Source of the DNA: Chloroflexi bacterium RBG_19FT_COMBO_55_16
GTDB taxonomy: Bacteria; Chloroflexota; Anaerolineae; Anaerolineales; UBA4823
Length of the DNA stretch: 7,523 nt
Direction of reading: 5' to 3'
Assembly: GCA_001795335.1 (NCBI GenBank)
Contig: MGOK01000096.1
Coordinates: 1,274-8,796, forward strand
Shown: positions 1 to 6,607 of the stretch, one piece after another
How the letters are laid out: each line of letters begins with the position of its first letter
Position numbering within the stretch: the stretch's first letter is position 1
Made by a program: the position numbers and the translations under genes
Notes under the pieces: generated by a model
Databases searched by the model: none
What the model was told of the DNA's origin: nothing
The model's input: only the letters and a program-made list of their open reading frames with translations

Positions 1-39
1 ATCAGCGAAATCAGCGTGTAAGCGAAGCGGCATCAGCGT
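1..39. repeat. Short direct repeat, ATCAGCG core, about 9-base period
   Basis: The heptamer ATCAGCG occurs at 1-7, 10-16 and 32-38, with a degenerate copy (TAAGCGAAG) between the second and third. The first two copies are nine bases apart, so the unit is roughly ATCAGCGNN. The array touches the left edge and may continue outside the window. No coding frame with recognisable protein content covers it. It is probably intergenic low-complexity sequence; no function can be assigned from sequence alone. Confidence 0.55.
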
Positions 40-199
40 CCCGTCAGATAAGTAGAAACCTCAATAATCCCCCTTGCCAATTCAGAACAAATGTGCTATA
101 TTCCACCACAGAGTGGAAATCTTCCCCACCTCCAACAATTGTTCCTCATTGTTTTTATTGATTCAATTCCTCTTAAACCGATCTACCCTTAATCCCGAC
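40..199. other. Non-coding AT-rich stretch downstream of the leftward cluster
   Basis: No credible gene is seen here. A plus-strand open frame crosses it but its translation resembles no protein and it runs antisense into the phosphoesterase gene. Two small dyads are visible: TTCCAC (101-106) and GTGGAA (113-118) around a six-base loop, and AACAAT (134-139) with ATTGTT (148-153) followed by a T run on the plus strand. The first could fold at the 3' end of the leftward transcript but lacks a downstream T tract on that strand, so I do not call it a terminator. Confidence 0.4.
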
Positions 200-250
200 C
201 CTTGTCTCTCGTCCTTCGTTCGTCTTCCGTCCATCGTCATTTTTTCCGTC
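200..250 (-). repeat. Degenerate GACGNNN heptamer array directly after the phosphoesterase stop
   Basis: Read on the minus strand from the base after the TGA stop, the sequence is built from seven-base units: GACGGAA, a short A-rich spacer, then GACGATG, GACGGAA and GACGAAC in direct succession, a GAAG spacer, then GACGAGA and GACAAGG. Every unit starts GAC and the strand is almost purely purine outside the C. The phosphoesterase reading frame ends exactly at the array edge. The array is non-coding and may form a purine-rich mRNA tail; its function is unknown. Confidence 0.65.
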
Positions 251-994
251 TCATATCTCATAATTACTCCCCAGCACCGTATCCAGGTCGTAGCCCTTGA
301 TAGCCATTTGAGCGAAGGCCTCTGGCAGGCCGTTCTCCAGAATCGCCTGGACCGCCCTGTCTACATCGTATTCCAGGCGAAAGTGCTCTACATGGAGCAG
401 ATCAGGCCCGATCTGTAAGATTGCATAACCCGTGCGCGGGTCGCCGTCGTCGGGCCGGCCTACGCTGCCTGGGTTAATAAACCAGGTGTTATCCACCTGG
501 CGGGCGAACGCCTGGTGCGAATGCCCGCAGATGATCACGTCTGTTTTTAATGCTGCCAGTTCGCGCAAGCGCTCATCCAGTGTGTCCGGCGTGAGCGCTT
601 CTTCGTTGGAAGCCGGGCTGCCGTGCGTCAGCAGAATATTCTTCCCCCCGATCTCGATCTGGATTTCCTTGGGTAAGGAACGCAAATACTTGCGGCTCAC
701 CTTTGAAAGGTGTTCGTACGCCCATTGGAAGGCGAGATATTTCTGCGGGTGCTTGCTCTTGCCCCATTTTTCCTTCTGTTTCGGGAACTTCAGCGCTTTG
801 AGGTCGTAGTTTCCGATAATGCTGAGCGCTCCCTCCGCTCTAAGGCGCACGACTACTTCATCGGGAAAGGCCCCGTAGCCCAGGAAGTCCCCGACATTCC
901 AGATGGCATCGACGCCTTGCTGGTGGGCATGTGCCAGGACAGCCTCCAGCGCTGGCAGGTTGGCGTGCACGTCGCCGATCAGGGCAATTTTCAC
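251..994 (-). CDS. Calcineurin-like metallophosphoesterase (YfcE/MJ0936-like)
   Basis: A 247-residue cytosolic phosphoesterase of the calcineurin-like superfamily, which uses a two-metal centre to hydrolyse phosphomono- or diesters; the substrate cannot be told from sequence. Motifs appear in the expected order: GDVHAN (7-12, ligands D8 and H10), GD at 35-36 in NVGDFLGYG, GNYD (61-64), LTHGSP (122-127, H124), GHSH (157-160) and NPGSVGRP (174-181). The GN motif carries Tyr where most relatives have His. The start is taken as GTG at 994, because the family core begins there (VKIALIGDVHAN). The same frame stays open to 1228, but that extension is antisense-like translation of the upstream gene. 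The start lies eight bases after the phosphoribosyltransferase stop and has no clear Shine-Dalgarno, so translational coupling is likely. Family assignment is confident; the substrate is unknown. Confidence 0.9.
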   Translation of the reverse strand: MKIALIGDVHANLPALEAVLAHAHQQGVDAIWNVGDFLGYGAFPDEVVVRLRAEGALSIIGNYDLKALKFPKQKEKWGKSKHPQKYLAFQWAYEHLSKVSRKYLRSLPKEIQIEIGGKNILLTHGSPASNEEALTPDTLDERLRELAALKTDVIICGHSHQAFARQVDNTWFINPGSVGRPDDGDPRTGYAILQIGPDLLHVEHFRLEYDVDRAVQAILENGLPEAFAQMAIKGYDLDTVLGSNYEI

Positions 995-1002
995 TAGGCA
1001 GA

Positions 1003-1524
1003 TCAAGAGGAGGGATGCGGCAGGCGGTCCAGCAGGATGCGATCCGGGCCGCGGTCGATCTCCCACGGATAGACAATGCGGGCATCGGTAATGGCGGCGT
1101 AATAATCCGGGCGCGCCGAGCTGAACAGGCTGCGGTTGGGGTTGAAATGGAGCACGCAGGTATAGGGAACCCCTCCGGCAGCCACAATGCTGTTTTTCAC
1201 CGAGGTGATCGTGCGTCCTGAACCCCATACATCGTCCACGACCAGCGTAACACGCCCACGCAGCAGGTCGTCTTCTGGGAATTGCAGGTAGCGCGGCCAG
1301 ACGTATAACCCGGTTCTCTCCATCTCCATCTGGGCTGGAAAATCTACCGCCGCTGTCAGGATGTGAGTGATGTTCATCGCCTCCGCTAACAGGCCGCCTG
1401 GAATTATGCCGCCGCGGGTGATCAGCACCATCGCCTCAAACTCCCTTTCGAATTGTGGCAACAGGTGGTCGATCAGGGCATCGACATCCCCCCAGCTAAG
1501 TATCTCGCGCCTCATTTGATCCAT
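1003..1524 (-). CDS. Phosphoribosyltransferase, purine (xanthine/hypoxanthine) type
   Basis: A 173-residue type I phosphoribosyltransferase, expected to join PRPP to a purine base in nucleotide salvage in the cytosol. The PRPP-binding loop is clear at 92-106 (VTLVVDDVWGSGRTI, acidic pair D97-D98 followed by GSGRT). Upstream, ITRGGIIPGGLLAEAM (35-50) matches the first core strand and its loop. VYPWE (151-155) resembles the base-binding hood of xanthine-guanine and archaeal hypoxanthine enzymes, which favours a purine over a pyrimidine or orotate substrate; this specificity is inference. The ATG at 1524 is chosen because GAGGAG lies six bases upstream (1531-1536). A second Met at residue 4 is less well placed. 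It lies 44 bases after priA and eight bases before the phosphoesterase gene, so the three are probably co-transcribed. Confidence 0.88.
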   Translation of the reverse strand: MDQMRREILSWGDVDALIDHLLPQFEREFEAMVLITRGGIIPGGLLAEAMNITHILTAAVDFPAQMEMERTGLYVWPRYLQFPEDDLLRGRVTLVVDDVWGSGRTITSVKNSIVAAGGVPYTCVLHFNPNRSLFSSARPDYYAAITDARIVYPWEIDRGPDRILLDRLPHPSS

Positions 1525-1536
1525 AGTCCTCTCCTC

Positions 1537-1557
1537 AAATCACGTTTCACGCTTCAC
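1537..1557 (-). repeat. Three GTGAARC-type heptamers between priA and the phosphoribosyltransferase gene
   Basis: On the minus strand, GTGAAGC (1557-1551), GTGAAAC (1550-1544) and the degenerate GTGATTT (1543-1537) follow each other without spacing. They fill about half of the 44-base gap between the priA stop and the next start, directly upstream of the GAGGAG ribosome binding site at 1531-1536. The seven-base period matches the GACGNNN array after the phosphoesterase gene although the unit differs. Three units are few, so chance cannot be excluded. Confidence 0.45.
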
Positions 1558-1568
1558 ATCCCATGCAA

Positions 1569-4199
1569 TTATAGCAAGTTCGGCGGGTTTACCTCGATCC
1601 GCCAATTGGCGAGCTGGCGGCCGCGCAAGAGCGAGGCGGGATCTGGACCGCGCAGGATAATTTGCCAGCGATACAGGCCATTTAGCCGGGCGTAGAAGCA
1701 TGGCACTGGTCCGATCAGCTGGGTGGCGCGGCGGCCGGAGGTCTCCAACCAGGAGTCGATCTGTGCGGCGAGTTCTTTGGCCGCGCTTTCAGCTTGGCTT
1801 GAACGGACATGCCGGAACTCCAAACGTACCAGTTGGTTAAAAGGCGGGTAGCCGAGCTGGCGACGGTGTTCTAATTCACGAGCATAAAAACCAGCGTAGT
1901 CATGCCCTGCGGCGGCCTGAATCACGTAGTGATCCGGTTGAAAAGTCTGTAAGATCACCTCTCCGCCAAGGGGGCTGCGCCCAGCCCGCCCTGCAACTTG
2001 AGTTAAGACTTGAAAGGTACGTTCTGCGGCGTGATAATCCGGCAGGTTCAGGCCTACGTCGGCTAACACCACTCCCACCAGGGTTACCAGAGGCAGGTCC
2101 AACCCTTTAGCCAGCATTTGGGTTCCGATCAGCACGTCGGCGCGCTGGGTGATGAAGTGGCTCAAGATCAGGTCGTGGGCGCCTTTCTTGCGCGTGGTTT
2201 CGTAATCCCAACGCAACGTGCGCGCTTGCGGGAACATCTCCTGCACGGCGGCCTCCACTCGCTCGGTACCTGTGCCGTATTGGCGGATATGGGCGCTTCC
2301 ACAGCTGGGGCAGCTCTTGGGCATCTTGCGCTGGTAGCCGCAATGGTGGCAGGTGAGGGCGGCGCCCTGCCTGGTTTGAGGGCTTGCGTTCGTTTTCAGG
2401 CCGGGTGCACCAGCCAGAGATAATACCCCTTGTGGGATGAATGAATTATGGTATGTGAGTGGGGTGTCGCAGCGCGGGCAAAGCAAACTCTGGCCGCAGT
2501 CCCGGCAAAAGACATAGGTCGCCATGCCGCGCCGGTTGAGGAACAGGATCGCCTGCTGCTTATTATCCAACACGCGCCGCAATGCCTGTTGCAGGGCGCG
2601 GCTGAAGATCGAGCGGTTGCCCGCCTTCAACTCCAGGCGCATATCTACGATGCTCACGGGAGGCAAGTCAGCTGTCTCAGCCTGGTTCTCCAGGGGTCGG
2701 TAGCGAGAGGGCTGCCCTTGTAAAGCCAGGCGTTCCATCTGTGCCTGGACTGCCTGGCGGTGGGCCAGGATGCGTTCTGGCAGATGCAGGGATTGATAGC
2801 TTCCCTGGTTGGCCTGAAAGCGGCTGACCAGATCGGGTGTGGCTGAGCCTAAAAGGCAGACTGCACCTGCCAGCCGGGCGTAGGCGACGGCGGCTTGGCG
2901 GGCGTGATAGTAAGGCAGCCCCTCGCCCTGGTAATATGAATCATCATGGCATTCGTCCACCACGATCAACCCCAGGGCGGGCATGGGAGTGAACAAGGCG
3001 GAGCGCGGCCCGACCACCACACCCAGCTGACCCAGGCGCGCCCGCCGCCAGGTGTCGTAACGTTCACCGGCCGAGAGGCCGGAGTGCACCAGGCCTACCT
3101 GGCCCAGGAAGCGGGAAAGGAAGCGCCGCACCGTCTGCGGAGTCAGGGCGATCTCCGGCACCAGGATGATTGCCTGGCGGCCGCTGTGGATCGCTTCGGC
3201 CACTGCCTGCAAGTAGATTTCAGTTTTCCCTGAGCCGGTAACGCCATGCAGGAGGAAGGGCGGGACAAACCGGCCAGCTGCGGCTGCTTGCATCCCGGAA
3301 CGGATCGCCTCCCAGGCACTTGCCTGTTCCTTAGTCAGCTGGGGGGGGTCTAAGGGGAGAAAGTCCAGGCTTGCCAGGGGGTCCCGCCAGACTTGGCTCT
3401 CTCCCAGCGAAACCAGCCCGCGCTCAGCTAGGAAACGCAAATCCGCCAGGTTCCCGCCGCTTTCAGCGTACACCCAGCTTACATCTACTGGCCCTGTTTC
3501 GCGTTGGAGAAAACGCATAATGACCTGGCGTCGCGCCAGCGCTTTCGTACCCGCTCGACCCAGATTCGGCAGGTGGCTTTCGATCGCCTGTGGCGGGCAT
3601 GCCAGCTGGGCAGTGTGCACAGATTTGGGCTGGACGCTTGGCGGTGGGAGCACCGAGTTGGTCAGGATCAGGCCGCGCCGGATCAGGAGCCGGCTGGCGG
3701 CGCGCCAATCGAGGTGGGGCAGGGCGTGGTCGATTTGCCGCCCTAGCAATGGGCCGCGCCTACCCAGCTCATCCAGCAGGCGCTTCTGCGCAGCAGTCAT
3801 CGGCTGGCGGCTGCCCGTCTTCCACTGTTGACTGATTCCTGAATACTGGTTACTGATTTGATAACAGACATCAGCCATCTGGTTCAAACCAGCTGGCAGC
3901 ATCAGGCTGATACAGGCCGACAGAGGGGCCAGCGTGCTTTCGGACAAGTATTCCACCAGAGCTAATTGGGGCAGGGTGAGGACAACTTCCGGGTCGATCA
4001 GCTCCAACACGGCGCGTGTCTCAGCAACCGCTGGTTCTGCCACCGCGCGCAGCACCACCCCCTGGACGCGTTGCTTTCCAAAGGGCACTTCGACCAGGTG
4101 ACCGGGAGCCACCCGGCCTTCCATCTCCGGGGGAAGATGATAATGAAATCCGCCGCTCACCTGGGGCAGGTTGACTGCAATTTCAACATAACTGGGCAT
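1569..4199 (-). CDS. priA: Primosomal protein N' (replication restart helicase PriA)
   Basis: An 876-residue PriA, the 3'-to-5' DNA helicase that recognises stalled forks and reloads the replicative helicase. The N-terminal 3'-DNA-binding domain covers about 1-105 and a winged-helix/linker region about 106-285, longer than in E. coli. Helicase motifs are GVTGSGKTE (319-327, K325), VPEIALTPQ (348-356), DECH (415-418), GSATP (451-455), LNRRG (554-558), GTGTERVE (642-649), GTQMLAKG (692-699) and ERTFQVLTQVAGRAGR (726-741). Eight zinc-binding cysteines lie at 565, 568, 574, 577, 617, 620, 630 and 633, and a C-terminal domain follows to 876. Two features are odd: the DExH box is DECH where DEEH is usual, and about 25 extra residues separate C577 from C617. 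The ATG at 4199 is the first start after an in-frame TGA and gives a typical PriA N-terminus, but no Shine-Dalgarno is visible. The preceding gap of 78 bases contains no clear terminator. Confidence 0.97.
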   Translation of the reverse strand: MPSYVEIAVNLPQVSGGFHYHLPPEMEGRVAPGHLVEVPFGKQRVQGVVLRAVAEPAVAETRAVLELIDPEVVLTLPQLALVEYLSESTLAPLSACISLMLPAGLNQMADVCYQISNQYSGISQQWKTGSRQPMTAAQKRLLDELGRRGPLLGRQIDHALPHLDWRAASRLLIRRGLILTNSVLPPPSVQPKSVHTAQLACPPQAIESHLPNLGRAGTKALARRQVIMRFLQRETGPVDVSWVYAESGGNLADLRFLAERGLVSLGESQVWRDPLASLDFLPLDPPQLTKEQASAWEAIRSGMQAAAAGRFVPPFLLHGVTGSGKTEIYLQAVAEAIHSGRQAIILVPEIALTPQTVRRFLSRFLGQVGLVHSGLSAGERYDTWRRARLGQLGVVVGPRSALFTPMPALGLIVVDECHDDSYYQGEGLPYYHARQAAVAYARLAGAVCLLGSATPDLVSRFQANQGSYQSLHLPERILAHRQAVQAQMERLALQGQPSRYRPLENQAETADLPPVSIVDMRLELKAGNRSIFSRALQQALRRVLDNKQQAILFLNRRGMATYVFCRDCGQSLLCPRCDTPLTYHNSFIPQGVLSLAGAPGLKTNASPQTRQGAALTCHHCGYQRKMPKSCPSCGSAHIRQYGTGTERVEAAVQEMFPQARTLRWDYETTRKKGAHDLILSHFITQRADVLIGTQMLAKGLDLPLVTLVGVVLADVGLNLPDYHAAERTFQVLTQVAGRAGRSPLGGEVILQTFQPDHYVIQAAAGHDYAGFYARELEHRRQLGYPPFNQLVRLEFRHVRSSQAESAAKELAAQIDSWLETSGRRATQLIGPVPCFYARLNGLYRWQIILRGPDPASLLRGRQLANWRIEVNPPNLL

Positions 4200-4277
4200 T
4201 TGATGGAACAGAAAGGTCTGGTATCAAGTGGAAACGCGATCCGTATCCCGTTCCACAAATTTTTAGCAAGGTGATCA

Positions 4278-5609
4278 TTAATTGACAGTGTCCTCTGGCA
4301 AGCGGGTTACCGAGAGGCGGGAGATGCGCAGACCGTCCATGGACTCCACCTGCAGGCGGACGTTGTCTCCTTCAACGCTGTCCTTTTCCTTCGGAATCTG
4401 GCCCAGCTTGCCCAACACATACCCGGCAATCGTATCGTAGTTGGGGTCTTCCAAATCCAGGCCCAGGTGGGCATTGACGTCCTCGATCAGGGTCATCCCG
4501 TCGATCAGGATCGAACCATCTGGTTGGATCTGAAATTCAGGCCTGATCTTGTCGAAAGGATCGCTGACTTCTCCCACGATTTCTTCCAAGAGGTCTTCCA
4601 GGGTTACCAGGCCGGCTGTTCCACCATATTCGTCCAGCACGATGGCGATGTGCTGGCGGTTATCTCGAAATTGGTGCAGCAAGGCGCCGACGGAGATCGT
4701 CTCGGGGATATAAACCGGTTCGCGCACCAGCGAACGGGCGGTGCATTTCTGCCAGCCGGGCTCTTGCATGGTGTGCAGCATGTCTTTGACGTGTACAATC
4801 CCCAGGATCTGGTCGATATTGTCGTCAAAGACGGGGAACTTGGTATAGGTAGATTCAGTGATCAGGGTGATGATTTCTTCGAGGGGCAGGTCGGCTTCCA
4901 CAGCGACAATCTCTGTGCGCGGGATCATCACCTGCCGCACCAGTAAATCTCCGAAGTCGAAGATAGCATTCAGCATTTCACGTTCCTGGGGTTCTACCAC
5001 TCCCCCTTCGGTGCTGGCAGACACCAGCATCTTAAGTTCCTCCACTGAGTGTACCAGTTCATGCCCCGTGGCGGGCTTAATTCCGATCAGGCGTAGCAAG
5101 GCATTTCCAGTGCCGTTGAGGGCCCAGATGGCTGGTTTAAAGATCCATTCGCTCCACAATGTTGGGCGCACGACGACCAGTGAAGTGCGTTCGGGATTTT
5201 GCAGCGCAATCGATTTTGGTGCCAGTTCGCCGACAACTACGTGCAGGAATGTAATGATGGCAAAAGCCAACCCCGCCGAGAGGCTATGGGACAGCTCAGG
5301 CTGAATGTCGGCAGGAAAAAGGTTGACGATCGGGAAAATGATATGAGCCAAGGCTGGCTCGCCGATCCAGCCCAGGCCAAGGCTGGCCAGGGTGATGCCA
5401 AGTTGGGTGGCAGCGATCACCTTGTCAGGGTTTTGGATCGCTTTCTGGACCGCGGCCGCAGAGACATTCCCCTGGGCCACCAGTTCGGCGATGCGAGTCT
5501 GGCGCACACTGACCAACGAAAATTCCGCAGCCACAAAAAAACCATTGGCCAATACCAATAGTATGACTATGGCCAGTTTTAAGAGATCTAGAGAAAGGGT
5601 ACTATCCAT
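4278..5609 (-). CDS. CNNM/CorC (HlyC) family membrane protein with CBS pair
   Basis: A 443-residue inner-membrane protein of the hemolysin/CorC family, linked in other bacteria to Mg2+ or Co2+ transport. The DUF21/CNNM membrane domain spans about 1-200, with hydrophobic segments near 9-31, 66-96, 108-127 and 155-176; the first contains [15 protein letters not shown] (22-36) and the third runs into [13 protein letters not shown] (124-136), both family hallmarks. A CBS pair (about 220-348) begins with VMIPRTEIV (227-235) and ends with [18 protein letters not shown] (326-343). A CorC_HlyC C-terminal domain follows (about 358-437, with [10 protein letters not shown] at 370-379). All parts are intact and the length is normal. 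The ATG overlaps the end of amrB by eight bases and has no good Shine-Dalgarno, which points to translational coupling. The transported ion is not shown by the sequence. 'Hemolysin' in the family name is historical. Confidence 0.94.
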   Translation of the reverse strand: MDSTLSLDLLKLAIVILLVLANGFFVAAEFSLVSVRQTRIAELVAQGNVSAAAVQKAIQNPDKVIAATQLGITLASLGLGWIGEPALAHIIFPIVNLFPADIQPELSHSLSAGLAFAIITFLHVVVGELAPKSIALQNPERTSLVVVRPTLWSEWIFKPAIWALNGTGNALLRLIGIKPATGHELVHSVEELKMLVSASTEGGVVEPQEREMLNAIFDFGDLLVRQVMIPRTEIVAVEADLPLEEIITLITESTYTKFPVFDDNIDQILGIVHVKDMLHTMQEPGWQKCTARSLVREPVYIPETISVGALLHQFRDNRQHIAIVLDEYGGTAGLVTLEDLLEEIVGEVSDPFDKIRPEFQIQPDGSILIDGMTLIEDVNAHLGLDLEDPNYDTIAGYVLGKLGQIPKEKDSVEGDNVRLQVESMDGLRISRLSVTRLPEDTVN

Positions 5610-6456
5610 TGTCGCGCTTTGTAATCACTGCCGCAGCGTAGCCAACCACGCTGAAAGTTTCGCCGGTCACATCGCCGGAAGTAGCATGTTTCATGACCTT
5701 CACCGTATCTGCGCCGAGGTCTTTGGCCGCCCACAGCACGGCGGCCAGCGCGCTGCGCCCACAGGCGAATCCCTTACCCTCTTCTTCTACCCGCAGCACG
5801 CCCAGGGGATCGAACGCCTCCACCTGGCGCAGCATTTCCGCATCCAGCAGGTTGGCGTCTCGCTGTGTGTAAAAATGAGACAGGTCGGTGCTGGCCACCA
5901 GGATGGCGTCCTGTTCTACCAGGACTTTGGCCAGCGCATTGCCCAGGGCGTGGCACACCCTGGCGGTCTGGTCGCGCACCATCACGGGTACCAGGCGGAA
6001 TTCGGTCGCCAGGGTACGCTGCAAAAAGGGCAGTTCGATTTCCAGCGAATGTTCTGGATCGTTGCGGATTGAGGTTAATCCGAATCCCAATTCAGCCCGT
6101 AACAGCTCGTCCAGGGCGTCCACCGCTTCTCGATCGATGGGCACTACACCAAGTGGGGTTGAGTAAGCCGCATGGGCAGAGGTGAGCAGCGGTTGGGAGT
6201 ATGGGTGGTGCATGGGCGAGACAATCGCTACTATTGCTGGTTGCAGGCCGCGTAAGGCGGCGAAGGCATGTCCCGCCACCGGCCCAGAATATATATAGCC
6301 AGCGTGGGGAGCTATCACAGCCACGATCTGGCCTTGAATTATAGGTAAATGAGCGGCATCCAGGTAGCCGTCTACGCTCTTCGCCAGCTGGTTGGCCTCG
6401 CCTGGATACCACTGGCCGGCGATCGGGGATGGTCGCAGATCAAGTTGGGTTTGCAT
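5602..6456 (-). CDS. amrB: AmmeMemoRadiSam system protein B (MEMO family)
   Basis: A 284-residue MEMO-family protein, related to extradiol dioxygenases and human MEMO1. In many bacteria and archaea it is encoded with AMMECR1 and a radical SAM protein; the biochemical role of that set is not settled. Visible motifs are AGQWYPG (13-19), APHAGYIYSGPVAGHAF (49-65), PMHH (81-84), EHSLEIELPFLQ (135-146), STDLSHF (189-195) and CGRSA (232-236). By comparison with human MEMO1, H51, a His of the PMHH motif and C232 are the expected metal-site residues. The ATG at 6456 is preceded by AGGAGGTG (6468-6461). It is the first gene of the leftward cluster and its stop overlaps the next start. The AMMECR1 and radical SAM partners are not in the window. 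Confidence 0.93.
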   Translation of the reverse strand: MQTQLDLRPSPIAGQWYPGEANQLAKSVDGYLDAAHLPIIQGQIVAVIAPHAGYIYSGPVAGHAFAALRGLQPAIVAIVSPMHHPYSQPLLTSAHAAYSTPLGVVPIDREAVDALDELLRAELGFGLTSIRNDPEHSLEIELPFLQRTLATEFRLVPVMVRDQTARVCHALGNALAKVLVEQDAILVASTDLSHFYTQRDANLLDAEMLRQVEAFDPLGVLRVEEEGKGFACGRSALAAVLWAAKDLGADTVKVMKHATSGDVTGETFSVVGYAAAVITKRDNG

Positions 6457-6460
6457 GGTT

Positions 6461-6468
6461 CACCTCCT
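6461..6468 (-). promoter_or_regulatory. Strong ribosome binding site of amrB
   Basis: AGGAGGTG on the minus strand, with the AGGAGG core six bases before the ATG at 6456. It is the best Shine-Dalgarno match in the window and fixes the amrB start. The downstream CNNM and priA genes have none, so ribosome entry for the front of the cluster is probably concentrated here. Confidence 0.85.
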
Positions 6469-6559
6469 GAAAGAGAGGCGGTTACTTTTACTCTGCTTGG
6501 GGCGATGTGTGAAGCTTGCCTGATTGATCAAGTCAACCTGATTTTAGCATAATCTCATA
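6469..6559. other. Divergent intergenic region between amrB and the selenoprotein gene
   Basis: Together with its flanks this forms the 151-base spacer between divergent starts at 6456 and 6608. It contains the palindrome TTGATCAA (6524-6531), and on the minus strand a TTGACT (6536-6531) that resembles a -35 box but has no good -10 at the right distance. A TATGCT on the minus strand (6551-6546) is a possible -10 for the leftward cluster, without a convincing -35. No open frame here looks real. The leftward promoter is therefore unresolved. Confidence 0.4.
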
Positions 6560-6568
6560 TGTTATACT
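6560..6568 (+). promoter_or_regulatory. Candidate extended -10 promoter for the selenoprotein gene
   Basis: TGTTATACT reads as an extended -10 element: TG, one base, then TATACT (6563-6568), one mismatch from TATAAT. No good -35 hexamer lies 16-18 bases upstream, which extended -10 promoters can tolerate. The predicted transcript would start near 6575, giving a leader of about 33 bases before the ATG at 6608. The call is by eye only. Confidence 0.45.
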
Positions 6569-6571
6569 AAA

Positions 6572-6590
6572 AGCGATCCTGAAAATCGCT
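6572..6590 (+). promoter_or_regulatory. Inverted repeat AGCGAT-N7-ATCGCT at the predicted transcript start
   Basis: AGCGAT (6572-6577) and ATCGCT (6585-6590) are perfect six-base arms around a seven-base loop. A further ATCGCT follows at 6601-6606, between the ribosome binding site AAGGAG (6593-6598) and the ATG. The dyad sits just after the candidate -10, so it could be a repressor site. Alternatively it could fold in the leader, where the two ATCGCT copies would compete for the AGCGAT arm and could mask the ribosome binding site. Neither role is demonstrated. Confidence 0.4.
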
Positions 6591-6607
6591 ACAAGGAGTC
6601 ATCGCTC

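Noticed and set aside
101..118. TTCCAC-N6-GTGGAA hairpin as terminator of the leftward cluster
   Set aside because: The stem is only six pairs, it lies about 130 bases past the last stop, and no T run follows it on the minus strand.
1..250. CRISPR array from the short repeats
   Set aside because: The units are 7-9 bases with little or no spacer, far shorter than CRISPR repeats, and no cas gene is nearby.
74..418. Plus-strand open frame of 114 codons
   Set aside because: It runs antisense into the phosphoesterase gene, has no good ribosome binding site, and its translation resembles no protein.
995..1228. N-terminal extension of the metallophosphoesterase frame to an ATG at 1228
   Set aside because: It overlaps the phosphoribosyltransferase coding sequence in another frame, its translation is rich in Arg, Pro and Cys without family similarity, and the conserved core begins exactly at the GTG at 994.
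4228..4256. Inverted repeat GTGGAA/TTCCAC in the gap before priA as a terminator
   Set aside because: The six-base arms enclose 17 bases with poor inner pairing, and no T tract follows in the leftward direction.
6508..6536. TTGACT as -35 of a promoter for amrB
   Set aside because: At 16-18 bases spacing the -10 candidates (such as TTCACA) are poor matches, so the promoter cannot be called with any confidence.
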